From Monosiga brevicollis MX1 (taxonomy: Eukaryota > Opisthokonta > Choanoflagellata > Craspedida > Salpingoecidae): a stretch of DNA of 64,000 bases. Positions 40,662 through 51,887 of the stretch are shown piece by piece. Below the pieces are notes generated by a model that had not been told where the DNA came from, did no database searches, and was given only the letters and a program-made list of their open reading frames with translations. The stretch covers positions 49,722 through 113,721 of the forward strand of contig NW_001865074.1 of NCBI RefSeq assembly GCF_000002865.3, written 5' to 3'. The translations under genes and the position numbers were made by a program. Numbering within the stretch: the stretch's first letter is position 1; each line of letters starts with the position of its first letter.

Positions 40662-43279
40662 TTAAAAAAAAAAGACTTGACCACACTGACTCAGTGAAGT
40701 GCCGTTGAGGCGCAGCTGCATCCAAGTCAGGCGGCTGTTGATTGAGAGCATGCGTTTGCGCGCGGCATCCATACGCAGCACCGTCGGCCCACGCTGCTTG
40801 ATGTGCTGGTTGTTGTGGCCGTGCAGCAGCGGTCTCAGTAGCGTCAACAGCATTTCTGCCACGCACAACAAGCATTTTCAAAAAAAAAAGCCACGGTCAG
40901 CTCAGTTCCAGCGTCACGCATGAGGAGCAGAGTCACAACAAGCACACGTACTGCCATCCTGTGCACGATCACAGGCTTCGATCCAGGGCGTCGCCAAATA
41001 GTCATCCACCAGTCGCTGGCAACGTGCTCGCACCTTAGCCAGTGGAGGCTGCACCATGGTTAAGAGCCAAAAGCCTGGGGTTAGCGCATCAGGAATTTTG
41101 TCTCAGGCATAAGGCACGACACAAGCTCACCTGTGTGGGACGGCCGTTGATGAGAATATCATCAAAGGCAAAATCGGCAATCTTGGCCAACTTGTCCTTG
41201 GTATCGTTTCGCGACGCCTGCTCGCACTGGGTGCGACTGTCAAAGCTTTTGCAATCCTTTGAAGCTCGAAAACCAAAGTCAAGCCAATCTCCCGTCGGTA
41301 ATTGACACCGTGGCATGCAACTCAAGCGCTCAAGCTTCTGCGCAATGCGCTCAAGGTTGGTTCGCTTCGGGCCCGCGGGGACAAGGTGTACCTCTCGTTT
41401 AATGCGACGCCGAGTGTAGCCATCAATGCGGCGGGTGGCAGGATCCCAGATGGGATATTTAATGTTTGAAATGTGACCCGTGGATTTGGTCATGCTCATC
41501 TGCAGGCTGAAGTATTCGGCCACTTGGGCCAGCCAGGAGATATTCTCATCGCCGACGAGTCGTGCATCTGCCCAGCTTTGCCCTCCCAGACGTGTGGCCA
41601 AATGCGCCGGCATATCAGTCCGCGGTTGGGCTTGGGTGGGGTCGTGGCGGTGGCTGGATGGAGAGTATGCAACCAAATTCGAATCACGAGTCCCCGCATC
41701 ATCATCGCCTCCTGGTGCTGTATCAGACGCCGTCGCCGAGGCCATAACTGAAGTGGGTGCAGTTGCACCAGGTGCAAGGGTTAGGCCGTGATGCGTACGG
41801 TCATTGTCAAATCCGGGATCTCGAAAACTGGGGGGTGGGGCTTCCATGGCCGCCGCCGCGGCTGCTACATCCGAAGCACTAATGGGTTCATCGGCACCAT
41901 CATGCTCCAGACGTGATACATGCATGGTTTGTGAGGCCTCGGTCACGGGAATGGCCATGGCAAGAAGGCTTTCGGCAGCTGGTAACTCGGCCCCTCCCAC
42001 TACCACGGGAGGCGCCAAATCCTTTGAACCGCTTTCAGAGTCCTTGCTGGCGAACAGCAATGGGCCACGCTGACCCAAGGCCTCCCGCAAAAGTTCGGTC
42101 AAGCCAGCACATGCAATGCGCTGTCGCAACGTTTCTTGATTATCCTGACAACAGGAATGACAACGAGAGGGAAGGTTTCAAAAGGGTTAGAAAAAAAAAA
42201 AAAAAACACATCCAAGACATGGTGAGACCTTGCCCCTGTGCAAAAAGCCTTTGAAAGCAAGCGGTGTCCGCAAAGTTCAAGAAGCCTCCAAAGCACTCGC
42301 AAATAGACACACCAGTTCAAGATCCAAAAGACGGTGCTGGAATGATGCACCGCCGAATTGTTGCAGGAAGGCACAGGCGCGCTGGCGATCCAAATCCTCG
42401 CCGACAATCATGGCACCAAGCTATGACCGCACGCGTTGCATGTTGCATGAATGAACAAGACTGCTGCAACGTGCAAGAGGCAAGCGCAAAACAAAGACGT
42501 ACGACGTGGGCGAGAACGGGCGTTGGAAGCTCGTAGGGGTGTTCACGTGTGCAAAACAGCGCTCGAGGCCAGTCAGCAGACGGAGACGCAGTGGCGCCCG
42601 GTGTCGTGCGGAGTTGGTCAAACACGCTCGATGAGATGGGAAATACATTGCTCAATCCAACGTGGGGCATGTATTTGCTGGCATTGTCGCGAGAGGAAGC
42701 AGGGGCAACCGCAGTTTCAAAGCGCTGGAGTGCCAAGCGTGTGGCCATGAGCAGGGCATGGTGGGGAAGCGGGATCGCTGTCTCAGGGACGAGACTGGGA
42801 AGATCGATAGTCATGCCCATGCAGCGGACGGCTTCCACAATGAGCAGATGTGGCTCGGCCCGGGCATTGCCCTCGACTGTCTGGGCTGAGCGCGAAGAGG
42901 CCAGCTGCCAGAGCTGCACCTTTAACGCGCGAGCACAGCGGAGCAGATTGGGCACTGGCTCCTCGGGGCTGGGTGTGCAAAGCGCGTCGAGTTTGAACAA
43001 GGCCACGTCAAGGCCCTCTGCAGGAAGGTCGTGGCGCACCACCTGTTGCAGGTCATGCTGGTGTTTGACGCTGATCAGTGTGTAGCCAGGCAAGACTGCC
43101 AGGTCGATGCGCTGGGCCGCGCGCTTGGGAGCCGGGGCACCAGATTCATCGCGGGGCAGCGACGAGTAGCCCTCTGCCTCGGTACTGAGATGTTCATACC
43201 CGGGCGCTTGGACCGGCAGGGCAGCAGCAGCATCCCCCATCGTTGGAAAGTGAAAGCTGACGTGCGTTGGATCATACAC
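40662..43279 (-). CDS. Unrecognised multi-exon protein
   Basis: The minus strand carries long open stretches with coding-like composition that do not match any family I know. The upstream part, about 43279-42540, includes IDLAVLPGYTLISVKHQHDL, LLIVEAVRCMGMTIDLPSLV and ALLMATRLALQRFE. A middle exon near 42405-42320 reads AMIVGEDLDRQRACAFLQQF. The next, about 42145-41120, begins DNQETLRQRIACAGLTELLR, has a long low-complexity Ala/Ser/Asp part, then YFSLQMSMTKSTGHISNIKY, RRRIKREVHLVPAG and FAFDDILINGRPTQ. Further exons are about 41055-40950 (CQRLVDDYLATPWIEACDR) and 40870-40662 (QHIKQRGPTVLRMDAARK, stop at 40662). No signal peptide or membrane helix is evident, so a cytosolic or nuclear protein of about 700 or more residues is likely. 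Exon borders and the start (ATG at 43279 is the first candidate) are provisional. The stretch could be two genes. Confidence 0.5.
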
Positions 43280-43871
43280 AGAGGGGCGGTGCTTCGGTGG
43301 TCATGGGTGGGGCTGTTGCTGCTCTTGACAATGTGGGCTGAGCACCAAGGGCCATGGCCTCGCAGGCGGCACGCACATGCACACCTCTCCACCCAACGAT
43401 GTGTCCGTGTGGAGATGGTTTCTTGGCGCCGCGTCCTTGGCAAGTCGTGCGGAGCAGCAGGGTCTACTGGTGCAATGATCCCAAAGAGGATGCGACGCGA
43501 TCAGAGTCGGGCGTCCGCAGCCGAGAGTGGCACCAAGCCCAAGATTCCTTGACGAAAAGCAACGACCTTTGAAAATCAGGCAGATATACAAACACTGCAG
43601 ACTGTAAACGGTGGCATCAATGACAGCAGTACCTGCTAGCCAGCCTCGAACCTCAACCCGCCTCGCTGCCGATCAGAGACACAGAGAGAGTTCAGCGCGC
43701 GCGAGAGAGAGAGACTGAGAGAGAAAAAATAAAGAGAGAGAGAGAGAGAGAAGACGTCAACGTTGCAAGCAGTTTGTCTCGAAGAGGATCTATTTTTATT
43801 TTACACATGATGTCTAATTTTAGGAAGTTTTTTTCTTTGCCTCTGAAAAGTCTGACATCGTCTGATTCATT

Positions 43872-43921
<50 letters not shown>

Positions 43922-44072
43922 GCACACACCGTTCACACCGTGGTAGGGAAATCTTCGCAGCGAGATGTTCGGCGAGGTACCGTGGTAGGGAACTGGGGCC
44001 CTCCCGGACCCCCACCCCTCCAACCGGGGACCCCCCCCTCCTTCACACACTACAAACTTGCATTCGCCTCCT
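43280..44072. other. Intergenic region with GA and CA microsatellites
   Basis: It contains interrupted GA tracts at about 43684-43752, a perfect (CA)n tract at 43876-43920 with a degenerate tail to about 43930, and two copies of accgtggtagggaa at about 43938 and 43979. A further exon of the minus-strand gene (about 43300-43560) is possible but not supported by any motif. Confidence 0.45.
43876..43930. repeat. (CA)n microsatellite
   Basis: About 45 bp of perfect CA repeat plus a short imperfect tail. Confidence 0.95.
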
Positions 44073-44627
44073 CTAACTCAGAAGGAACGCCACGTTGCTC
44101 GCCTGCCGCTCGGCACAGCGAACAATGTAGGCGATGCAGGCCCATGGTGGCGTCATGGGTGGGCACCGCTCCAGCATGCGAATATACTCATCGCGGTCAT
44201 TCAAAAACAATGAAATGGGCACAGTGCAATGGGGCCGCAGTAGAATGGAGAGGAGCAGGCGCGCAACGCGCCCATTGCCATTGCAAAAGGGGTGGATGAG
44301 AAGAAAGGAACGAAAGAAAAATGCCCCGATTCGCACAGCCCTTGGACCTCGCTCGGCATCGGGGACGTCAAGCGCCAATGCCTCACGCACGACGCGAAAA
44401 AGACACTCGAGTCGCGCCGACACAGTCCTAGACAGTGCATAGACCATGGGCGACCCACTTGGTCGCACCTCCACGTTGCGAATGCGCCCCGCATCGTCAC
44501 CACCCAGGTCGCGCATGACGCATCGATGTAGGGCAAACGCGAGCTCGGGAACGTGCAGTGCGGTTGTCCCGCGCAAGGCGCTCGAGTTGCTCCGCCGAAT
44601 CAAGGAGGCGGTCGCCTCAACCCTCAT
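44073..44627 (-). CDS. Fic-domain protein with a variant catalytic motif
   Basis: Fic proteins transfer AMP or another phosphate-linked group onto target hydroxyls. The open frame is uninterrupted from the ATG at 44625-44627 to the stop at 44073-44075 (184 residues). It shows IRNVEVRPSGSPMVYAL (the segment before the Fic core), then IGAFFFRSFLLIHPFCNGNGRVAR split as HPFCNGNGRVAR (catalytic His, phosphate-binding GNGR, final Arg), then LLLSILLRPHCTVPISLF and the helix after it. The usual motif is HPFx(D/E)GNGRxxR; here Asn replaces the acidic residue that holds Mg2+. No complete (S/T)xxxE(G/N) inhibitory helix motif is evident. Upstream of 44627 another frame reads MVAMAGEYERQLRAHLDLV and stops, so an additional 5' exon or a frameshift is possible. 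GC-rich and apparently intron-free, unlike most neighbours, which could fit lateral transfer; this is inference. Confidence 0.82.
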   Translation of the reverse strand: MRVEATASLIRRSNSSALRGTTALHVPELAFALHRCVMRDLGGDDAGRIRNVEVRPSGSPMVYALSRTVSARLECLFRVVREALALDVPDAERGPRAVRIGAFFFRSFLLIHPFCNGNGRVARLLLSILLRPHCTVPISLFLNDRDEYIRMLERCPPMTPPWACIAYIVRCAERQASNVAFLLS

Positions 44628-44884
44628 CCTCCAGGCCTGAGGTCTGCCACGGCCGTTCGATCACCAGGTCAAGGTGGGCCCGCAGCTGCCGTTCATACTC
44701 TCCTGCCATTGCGACCATGAGCCGGTCAAGGTGAAGAAGACACACACCGCTTGAAACCGTTTTTCACGAGAGATCCTGGACGTCCGTTGGAGGTGCAGCG
44801 TTCATCTTGAAATGCTCTTGCAAAATTAAACTTTATTTCGAACTACATGTGGTAATTTTTTTGATGTTTCCATGGCGGTGGTGG

Positions 44885-45115
44885 TCACAGGGCGGTTTGT
44901 GCGACGCACGTACACGTATGGCATTGCCGAACTTCATCATAGTAGGGGTGCGCAAGCGCACCCGGTTTGCAATTACATTCTGTGGGACAGGCGCTTCTGG
45001 TCGTGGCCGGTGGCAAGGAAGTGGTGGTCGGAGCGCGTGTAGTGGTGGTCGAGGTGGTGGTGGTCGGGGCGCGTGTAGTAGTAGTCGTGGTCGAGGTGGT
45101 GGTGGTCGTGTAGAT
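44885..45115 (-). pseudogene. Orphan Thr-rich linker plus Cys-rich exon (possible gene remnant)
   Basis: A 77-codon open frame on the minus strand reads as two copies of a Thr-rich unit (TTTTSTTTTRAP type), then TTTSLPPATTRSACPTECNC and a Cys-rich end containing CKPGALAHPYYDE and CHTCTC, closing with a stop at 44885-44887. Thr-rich, probably O-glycosylated linkers joined to small Cys-rich modules are common in secreted or surface proteins; the Cys spacing (C-x3-C-x-C ... C-x2-C-x-C) recalls VWC-like modules. No start codon or splice acceptor is visible on its upstream side, where an in-frame stop and a run of nine A precede it. It is either a terminal exon of a minus-strand gene whose other exons I cannot find, or a fragment. 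The same DNA read on the plus strand gives a Gly/Arg-rich frame that I reject. Confidence 0.35.
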
Positions 45116-45217
45116 TCATTTTTTTTTCGACTCTGTGCGAAGGCGGTCCGATTGATCTCTTTGGCCACGGGCTGGCATCCTGGGAAGCTTGCTCCCGTCG
45201 AAGCCAACTGTTGCTAA

Positions 45218-46238
45218 ATGCCAGCGCTGCCATTTCCTTCTCTTATGCTTTTTTCTTGTGGCGCTCTCTATGTCGAGGATAGCATGATGACTCTGTCAGA
45301 TAGCACGCTGAATGAGCATTCGGCGCAGCAAGACGGTGGTGCTGTGGCGGCCCTACTTACAGATGCTGGTTTGCAAGCAGGCCGCAAGGCCAAGCTTGTC
45401 CTATCTAGCAGCAGTTTGACCGGGAACTACGCAAGTGAGCGAGGTGGCGCCATTGTTGTATTGTTTGGTGCGACGTTGGAGACGTCAAACCGGGTTACCT
45501 TTGAACGAAACATGGCCACAAAGTATGGTGGTGCAGTGGCCGTGGTCGGGCAGGACAGCACCTGGTCCGACGTCCAAAGTCGTCTCAATCAAAACACTGC
45601 TCCAGCTGTGTATGTCTACGACCAGGCGCACGTTGACCTGACTTCCACCTTGGTGGAGTCGAGCTCATCCATCGGCTTGGTAGACACCAACATGGGCTCG
45701 AGCAGACCCGGCGCCTTGTTGTGCGCGCACAGCACCATGCACCGGTCCGCAGACCTGCGCACTGTGGAGAGTTTCGATGCTTTTGGGGCGCCCACGGACA
45801 ATGTGCGCTGCATTGGGTGTGATGGCTGCATGTCATGTGGCGTGTGCGGGCGTTGTGGACGATGCACGGAGGACGGATGCAATGTTACCTATGACAATCA
45901 GCAATGCCAACAATGGGCCCCAACTACGCCTGCAACCCAGAAATGGGCGGCTGCGCACTACAGGCACGCGCCCCCATGCCAGAATCTGCAACAACGACTG
46001 GCAACCCCAATACTCAAGCTGGGCAGGAGAAGAAGGACCGAGCCAATCGCTTCAGCCCGGAGATGATTGCCATGATTGCACTGATTGGCGTGTGCGCCAC
46101 ATTGAGTATTGCCCTTCTAATCATGTACAAACAGCTGAAACGCTCCAACCCAGGCAGCCAGACACCAAGTAAGGTTCTGATTACATGGATCGGCCATTGG
46201 TGCCAGCTGGTTTTGATGAAGAACCTAGCGAGGCCTAG
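45218..46238 (+). CDS. Beta-helix (Pmp-like repeat) membrane protein, frame broken or mis-spliced
   Basis: The first frame (45218-46066) has repeats of the bacterial polymorphic-outer-membrane-protein type: CGALYVEDSMMTLSDS, DGGAVAALL, ERGGAIVVLFGATLETSN, KYGGAVAVVG, each closing a turn of a right-handed beta helix. It is followed by a Cys-rich stretch (CIGCDGCMSCGVCGRCGRC). A membrane helix (MIALIGVCATLSIALLIMY, about 46070-46125) sits in a second frame, and an acidic tail (PLVPAGFDEEPSEA, stop 46236-46238) in a third. I see no splice sites of normal spacing that link these frames, so the gene has small indels, sequence errors or unusual introns. The N-terminus lacks a signal peptide; the true 5' end is probably missing or upstream. 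A surface or adhesion protein is the likely origin. Confidence 0.5.
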
Positions 46239-47208
46239 GCAATTTCAGGCCTTGGCTCGCAACGAGCTAGTCCCATCTCTCGCCCTCTCTCCCATCTCTC
46301 GCATGATGATACGAAGGCCTTTTCTCGAATTGAGATGTTGCGCATCCTGCCTCGTTAGAGGCGACACCGCCGTCTCATGAAATCTGTCCAAGAAATACTC
46401 CCCTGCCCCGTCTCGCAAGTGGCCTTGTCACGCGCGCTGTTCAAATTCCAATGATAAGCGTGCAATGTCCGACTGCTCATGGGCCGTGCTGACCGTAGCC
46501 CTATGACATGACGGGCCACGAGCTGCTTTGGTTGCGCTGTCTGTGTGGCAGAGCAGAGCAGATCAGAAGGGCCTTGCATCATCGCACATTAAGAAAAAAC
46601 AGTGAAGGTCCAAAGGGGAGCCCAAAGGGCAGTCGGCTGTCTCACTTGCAGAAGACCCCCCAAAGCGACCCGTCAGCTTTGGCTCTCGTGTCCGAATTTT
46701 GCGCACCAAAAACCCCAAACGACAAACGTCACCCATACTGACTTCTGCACTGGCCGCCTGACGCGCAACAACGGCAGCCGTATCAGCAACAGCACACTGG
46801 AGCCCTTTACCCTATTTGGGAGGGCTGCAAGGGGGCCGTAGCACGAGCATGCGGATGTTGCCGAAGGCGGGGCGGAGGGGCATAGAGTGGCGGGTTGGTG
46901 CGGCTGTGTGGTGTGGTTGCAGCGGGCGCTCCTGGCCAAGGAAGGTGTTCAACTGTCCCCACGGATCCGAGGAAGAGTCAAGGGTAAAGGTAATCTTGGT
47001 GCACTTTTTGGACATGTGTTTGGGAATTTAGCAACCGACGATTCCAACACGCAGGACGAAAAGCGAAACGCACACTGAGCCCACAGCGCACACAGAGCAG
47101 AGCCTCGGGGCAAAACCCACCAGAAAGAACGTGTGGCGTGTGTAGATTGCGCAGGGGGTGGCGTTGGACGGGGGATGACGTTGTACGCGATCATCGTCCA
47201 TACGTTCT

Positions 47209-47314
<106 letters not shown>

Positions 47315-48348
47315 GGTGTACGGAAATGTCAGGCGGGGCGTGGTTGGTGCCTGGGAAAGCTGGGCTGCTGGTGGTGCTGGCCGCGCGCTTGATGGCCAGC
47401 TGAAGGAGAGAACCTTGATGCGCACTCGGCCACACCCCAACGAATGCTACGCGAACGACCAAAGTGGTGTTGCAGCTTTCCGGGAGCGATCGTCGCCAGC
47501 GTCATTATCAAAACCCGCACCAAACGTCCGTGCGACTGTCAACGAAAGACAGGCAGACAGACAGAGGGCATGAGCAGCCTTCAAGATGGGACGAACAGCG
47601 ACGTGTGCAAACGGACCTCAAGCCGCGCGCCGATTCCGAAGGCGCTGCCACTTCTCTCTCTTGCTGATGTTCTGTTGTTATGGAAGAGCGGCGAGATCCG
47701 CGCCGACTGCAACAGCTATGGGACTTTGTTGACATGTCACCACACAAGTGAGACGGCTCGTAAGGGTGAACCTGTGTTAACCGACCACACTTGAATGTGT
47801 TGTCAGCCAAAGTGGACAAAGAGATGCGCAACCCGAGTAGAGAACAGAGTTGCCACGAGCTATTTCTCAGAGACGTCTCAACCATCCATACACCGCCTGA
47901 AGGCAAATCCAAACCAAAATCAGAGAAGCACCACGAGACGTGAACAAACCCAGAGGTGGAGGTTGGGGCCGACCCGATCAGAAACAGCGAGCTTGTCCCA
48001 ATCTCGCACGCGCGCCCACGACTCCATTTTCTTTGTCTCTCGCCTTGCACACGCTCGCTTCGTGTCTCTACCCACACCACCCGGAACCACTCCTCTCTCT
48101 GATTCTTCACCAAAACTCAACGTATATCATTGATTTGGGAATCGTAGTTTCACCCCCGTCTCTGCGCCACCGCCATCGTTCCCTCCCCGGCTCTCGCGCG
48201 CTGGCGCCGGCCCTCTTTCTCTCTCTCTGTCGCGGCGGCGGACTCGTGCCCCCTCCCCCCCCCTTGCGCTGCCTCGAACACTTTTGTTCTTGTTCCTCCT
48301 GCGCTCACCCTCCCTTGATTGACGGCGTCTTCAGTGCCAGGAGTCATA

Positions 48349-48351
<3 letters not shown>

Positions 48352-48394
<43 letters not shown>
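48352..48394. repeat. (CA)n microsatellite
   Basis: Perfect CA tract of about 43 bp, about 100 bp upstream of the ATG at 48497. Confidence 0.95.
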
Positions 48395-48396
<2 letters not shown>

Positions 48397-48496
48397 TATC
48401 TAGACGCGTTAGGACAGGACGGCGGCGGCGCACGACGTGCAGTCGGAATCGAAACGCCGTCTAGCGCATTGCACTTGTTGCTTTACTTTCAGAACC

Positions 48497-50603
48497 ATGG
48501 ATGTGGCTGCAAGAAGAGGGACCCGGCCCTCCTGGGCGTTGGGCAGTCGCCTCGCGCTTGCCTGTGCTTGGTGGATGATGCTGGTCATGCACACCCCAAC
48601 CAACCCTGTTCAGGCCCTCTTGGTTCAGCCCACCAGCACCACGGCCCCGCCCTTTCAGACCATTGACCTGAACCAACTCAACATCTCCAATGCCTCGAGT
48701 ACGTTTTCTATCCCCTGCTGCTGCTTCTTCTCCTTCTTCTCCTCCTCTTGCGACGGCCAAGGGCAGTCAATGCCCATTGGATCGGACCATCCCATGTATC
48801 TGTTCTGTTCCACGGTTTCCTTTGTCAATGGCATGTCTTGACTGTTCCTCTTTTTTCCCATCTGCCGTACTCGTGCTACCCGCCCCCCCCCGTCTCTCTG
48901 TGCGCCTCTTTGGTGGAACTTCAACAGGCATCACCGTATCGGGCAGAGTTGAAACCAGTCCGCTTCGCAAGGCGACTCACTCCTTTGACTACCCCGCCAT
49001 CACGTTTGGTGGCGGCGTTGATTGGATTGTGAACATGAACCCGTACACCAACCAAATTTTGATTTGCCCGGGCACGGATGTGCACGGGTGCATGATCTAT
49101 GTCAATGAGAACGACCCCAGTGTCCTCAATTCGCTCTGGGCCTCACACCCCGATCCTCAGCTCAAGTATTATGGGACCATTGGGCCCCTCCTGGACGCGC
49201 TGCAAATTGCCGACTCGAATCCGTACGCCGTACGCGTGCCGCTCGTCTTCTTCTACGATGAACCCAGCCCCACCGTCCTCCTGCGAGATCGGCTCAGTGT
49301 GCTCAACTTTTTCAAGGGTACCCTCTACGAACTCATCATTGGTGGCGACAACAGCGTCCTTCTGCTTATCAAATCCAGCCTGCTGGCCTGGGGCAATGGG
49401 GATGTGATTTACGCCTCCTATTACAGCCGCAACATCTCCATTCAACTGGCGCGCGACGGGTACCGTTCTCGCTACAATCTTACCGTGCCCGAGGACGTTT
49501 ACAACTCAACTTGGGGCGGTGACATCGGCTTTCACATTGCTCCCACCCGATCCCGAAGTGGCGTCTGGAACGTTGTCTATGCCTCGACCGATGAAAAACG
49601 GGCCTTTGCCATTGGTACCCTCATCGTCACCGACAACGTCCTTCGCCCATATCAGCTCAATGTGGGCATCAACGCCCTGGAGCTCCTATATATTTTGATA
49701 CCCGGCTTGCGCGACAACGTTCAAAGTGTGCGCATGGATTCCTTTGCCATCGTGCGAAATCTGCACGTTCGTCTCAGCGTCTCCATCCTAACCCTAAGAC
49801 CCCCACATTATCAAATAGTCCTGGATCTTGATCTGAGCCAACCCATCATCCCGGCCACCAACATCACCCAGGGCGTGCTTCGCATGCAAATCATGCTCGA
49901 CCCAACACCGTATACCGGGGACTCGTTGATCTACAGCAACGCCATGGGTGCGCTTCTTACCCCTGCCAACTCGCCTGATGCTCCACGTGTGGCCGGGGCA
50001 ACCACCTTGCCCACGCCGACGACATCCAGCTCTCTTCTGTTCAACAACGACACGGCCGATGATACCAACGGGACCCGTGTCTACTATCTCATCACAAACG
50101 ATGGCATTCTCGAGCTGGAAGAAAACAGCAGCATGCACTGGGAGTACCGACTTGGGCCTCAAGTGGTATGTGGCCTCGGCTATCTGAAATTTGCCACCCG
50201 AGTCAAGCAAATCTTTTGCACTACCTTCACGGCCCTGGTCTCTCCAAGCGAGTATGTTGCTCGTGTCCCGACTGCTACGCCACTCAGCACGTCCACGAGC
50301 ACGACGCCCGCGGTGACTGCCATGGCCTCCACCACTGACGCCCTCGCCGCAAGTATGCGAGCCACCACCGTGGCCGGTATCTCCATTTCTCTCCTCCTTG
50401 CCATCATCTTTGGCTGCATTGTCTTCCTGGTTCTGGCCATTTATTGCGTCTTTCAATGCAACGCCCGGACTCGCACCGTCTTTCTGCCCAGTGAGGAACG
50501 AGACACGTTGCACCTGGACTTGGAACAAGAGACCTACAAGCTAGCTGACCGAGCCCAGACTTTGCACCCCGATACCGATGACGCAGCCATGCTGCCATGC
50601 TAG
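48497..50603 (+). CDS. Type I membrane protein with a large unknown ectodomain
   Basis: Exons 48497-48698 and 48928-50603 join in phase and give 625 residues. Residues 15-40 (LGSRLALACAWWMMLVMH and on) form a signal peptide. About 510 residues of ectodomain follow, with many N-glycosylation sequons (NIS, NAS, NLT, NST, NIT, NDT, NGT, NSS), beta-rich character and few Cys. A Thr/Ser-rich stem precedes one membrane helix (VAGISISLLLAIIFGCIVFL) near residue 560. The cytosolic tail is about 45 residues and includes two Tyr or Tyr-like positions (EQETYKLAD). I do not recognise the ectodomain family. The ATG at 48497 has a strong context (agaaccATGG) and directly opens the signal sequence. A function in adhesion or sensing is possible but not shown. 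Confidence 0.85.
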
Positions 50604-51339
50604 AGTGAAGGAGCTGAGACGTGGTGCTTTGTTGGTCAAACCTCAGACTGGTGGTGTGTAGCCACCTGCCCATGTCTGTCTCGGTTTCTGTATTCGTGTG
50701 TCAAGACACATGCTCTTCATGGTTTTTTTTTTATTTTCTCACATCCTATCATGATTTGTTTTCGTTTTTATTTTGTTTGTTTTCTGAATCTGGGCGCGGC
50801 GTACGCCACGCCGCGCCACTTGACACCTCGCTTTGCTGATTACTTGCAACAAGCACTGTGTGCCTTTTGTTGTCCTTGTTGCTGTTGTTGTCACCGTTTT
50901 GTTCTGACCGTCTGGTCATAGCTTATCAGTGCTGAGCACTGGTTTTGTTTCGCGCCCACTCTTTATCGTGTTCATGTTGGGCCGCGATAGGTTGTTTTGT
51001 TGTGACTGTTTGAAGACTGCTTCATGGCATGTGTTGCCGTGCCACTGATGTTGCTATTTTTATCTGCCACAGGCGGTTTTTGGGAGAATGGACGCGCGCG
51101 CGCGTTTCTCCCGTTCTATTGTCCATAGTCTCTTGATTGTTGTGTGTTGAGACGAAAAACGGCCTTTGTTGCCTTCTCGTTGCCTCCTTCGTCGCACACC
51201 TCCTCTCATCAACGCCACACGATCTCACACACGTTCCAATTGACTGCCACTGCCCGATTTCAACCAAAGTTTTCAACTTCACAAGGCCATCATGATCTTC
51301 TGACTGATCCGAAATCGCCACGACAGCACTTTTTGTTTT

Positions 51340-51431
<92 letters not shown>

Positions 51432-51440
51432 ACTCTCTCT

Positions 51441-51508
<68 letters not shown>

Positions 51509-51887
51509 CTTCTCTCTCTCTCAACTCTAACAGCTCAGCCGTCAGCATCAAGCACGATCGACGAGTTTGGTGAGCGAGGTGCAACGGTGCGGTTCTACGT
51601 GCACTTGTCTCCGTGTCTTGGACCTGAGTGAGGGTGCGGTGGGGAGACAGAACGAGGCTTTGGGAAGGCTCACCCATGTGAGGTGCTTGAGGCTGTGGCT
51701 TCACTGGAATCACCCAACACGCCCCCCCACCTTCGTGCGAGCGGGTGAGCTTGATCGTTCTCGAGTTGAGCAACAACGCGCCCGGTAAACCACGATGCCG
51801 CATGCTGCATGAGCCAGCATCCACTAGCGCCTGTGCGCTAGGTGCGTGACATTGCCTGGGTGACCGTGTTCGCCCGCGCGAGTGATC
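50604..51887. other. Intergenic region with a long interrupted (CT)n tract
   Basis: T-rich 3' flank of the membrane-protein gene and upstream region of SLC41. It includes CG alternation at about 51095-51106 and the (CT)n tract at 51345-51505. No gene is seen. Confidence 0.5.
51345..51505. repeat. (CT)n microsatellite, about 160 bp, interrupted
   Basis: CT repeat interrupted twice by aactctctct units at about 51429-51450, followed by imperfect copies to about 51530. It lies about 380 bp before the SLC41 start, on the sense strand. Confidence 0.95.

Noticed and set aside
44807-45217. Plus-strand Gly/Arg-rich open frame
   Set aside because: Product of the GGT/CGT-rich low-complexity stretch; the minus reading as a Thr-rich linker is more protein-like.
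51144-51530. Open frame encoding a Leu-Ser repeat
   Set aside because: Translation of the (CT)n tract.
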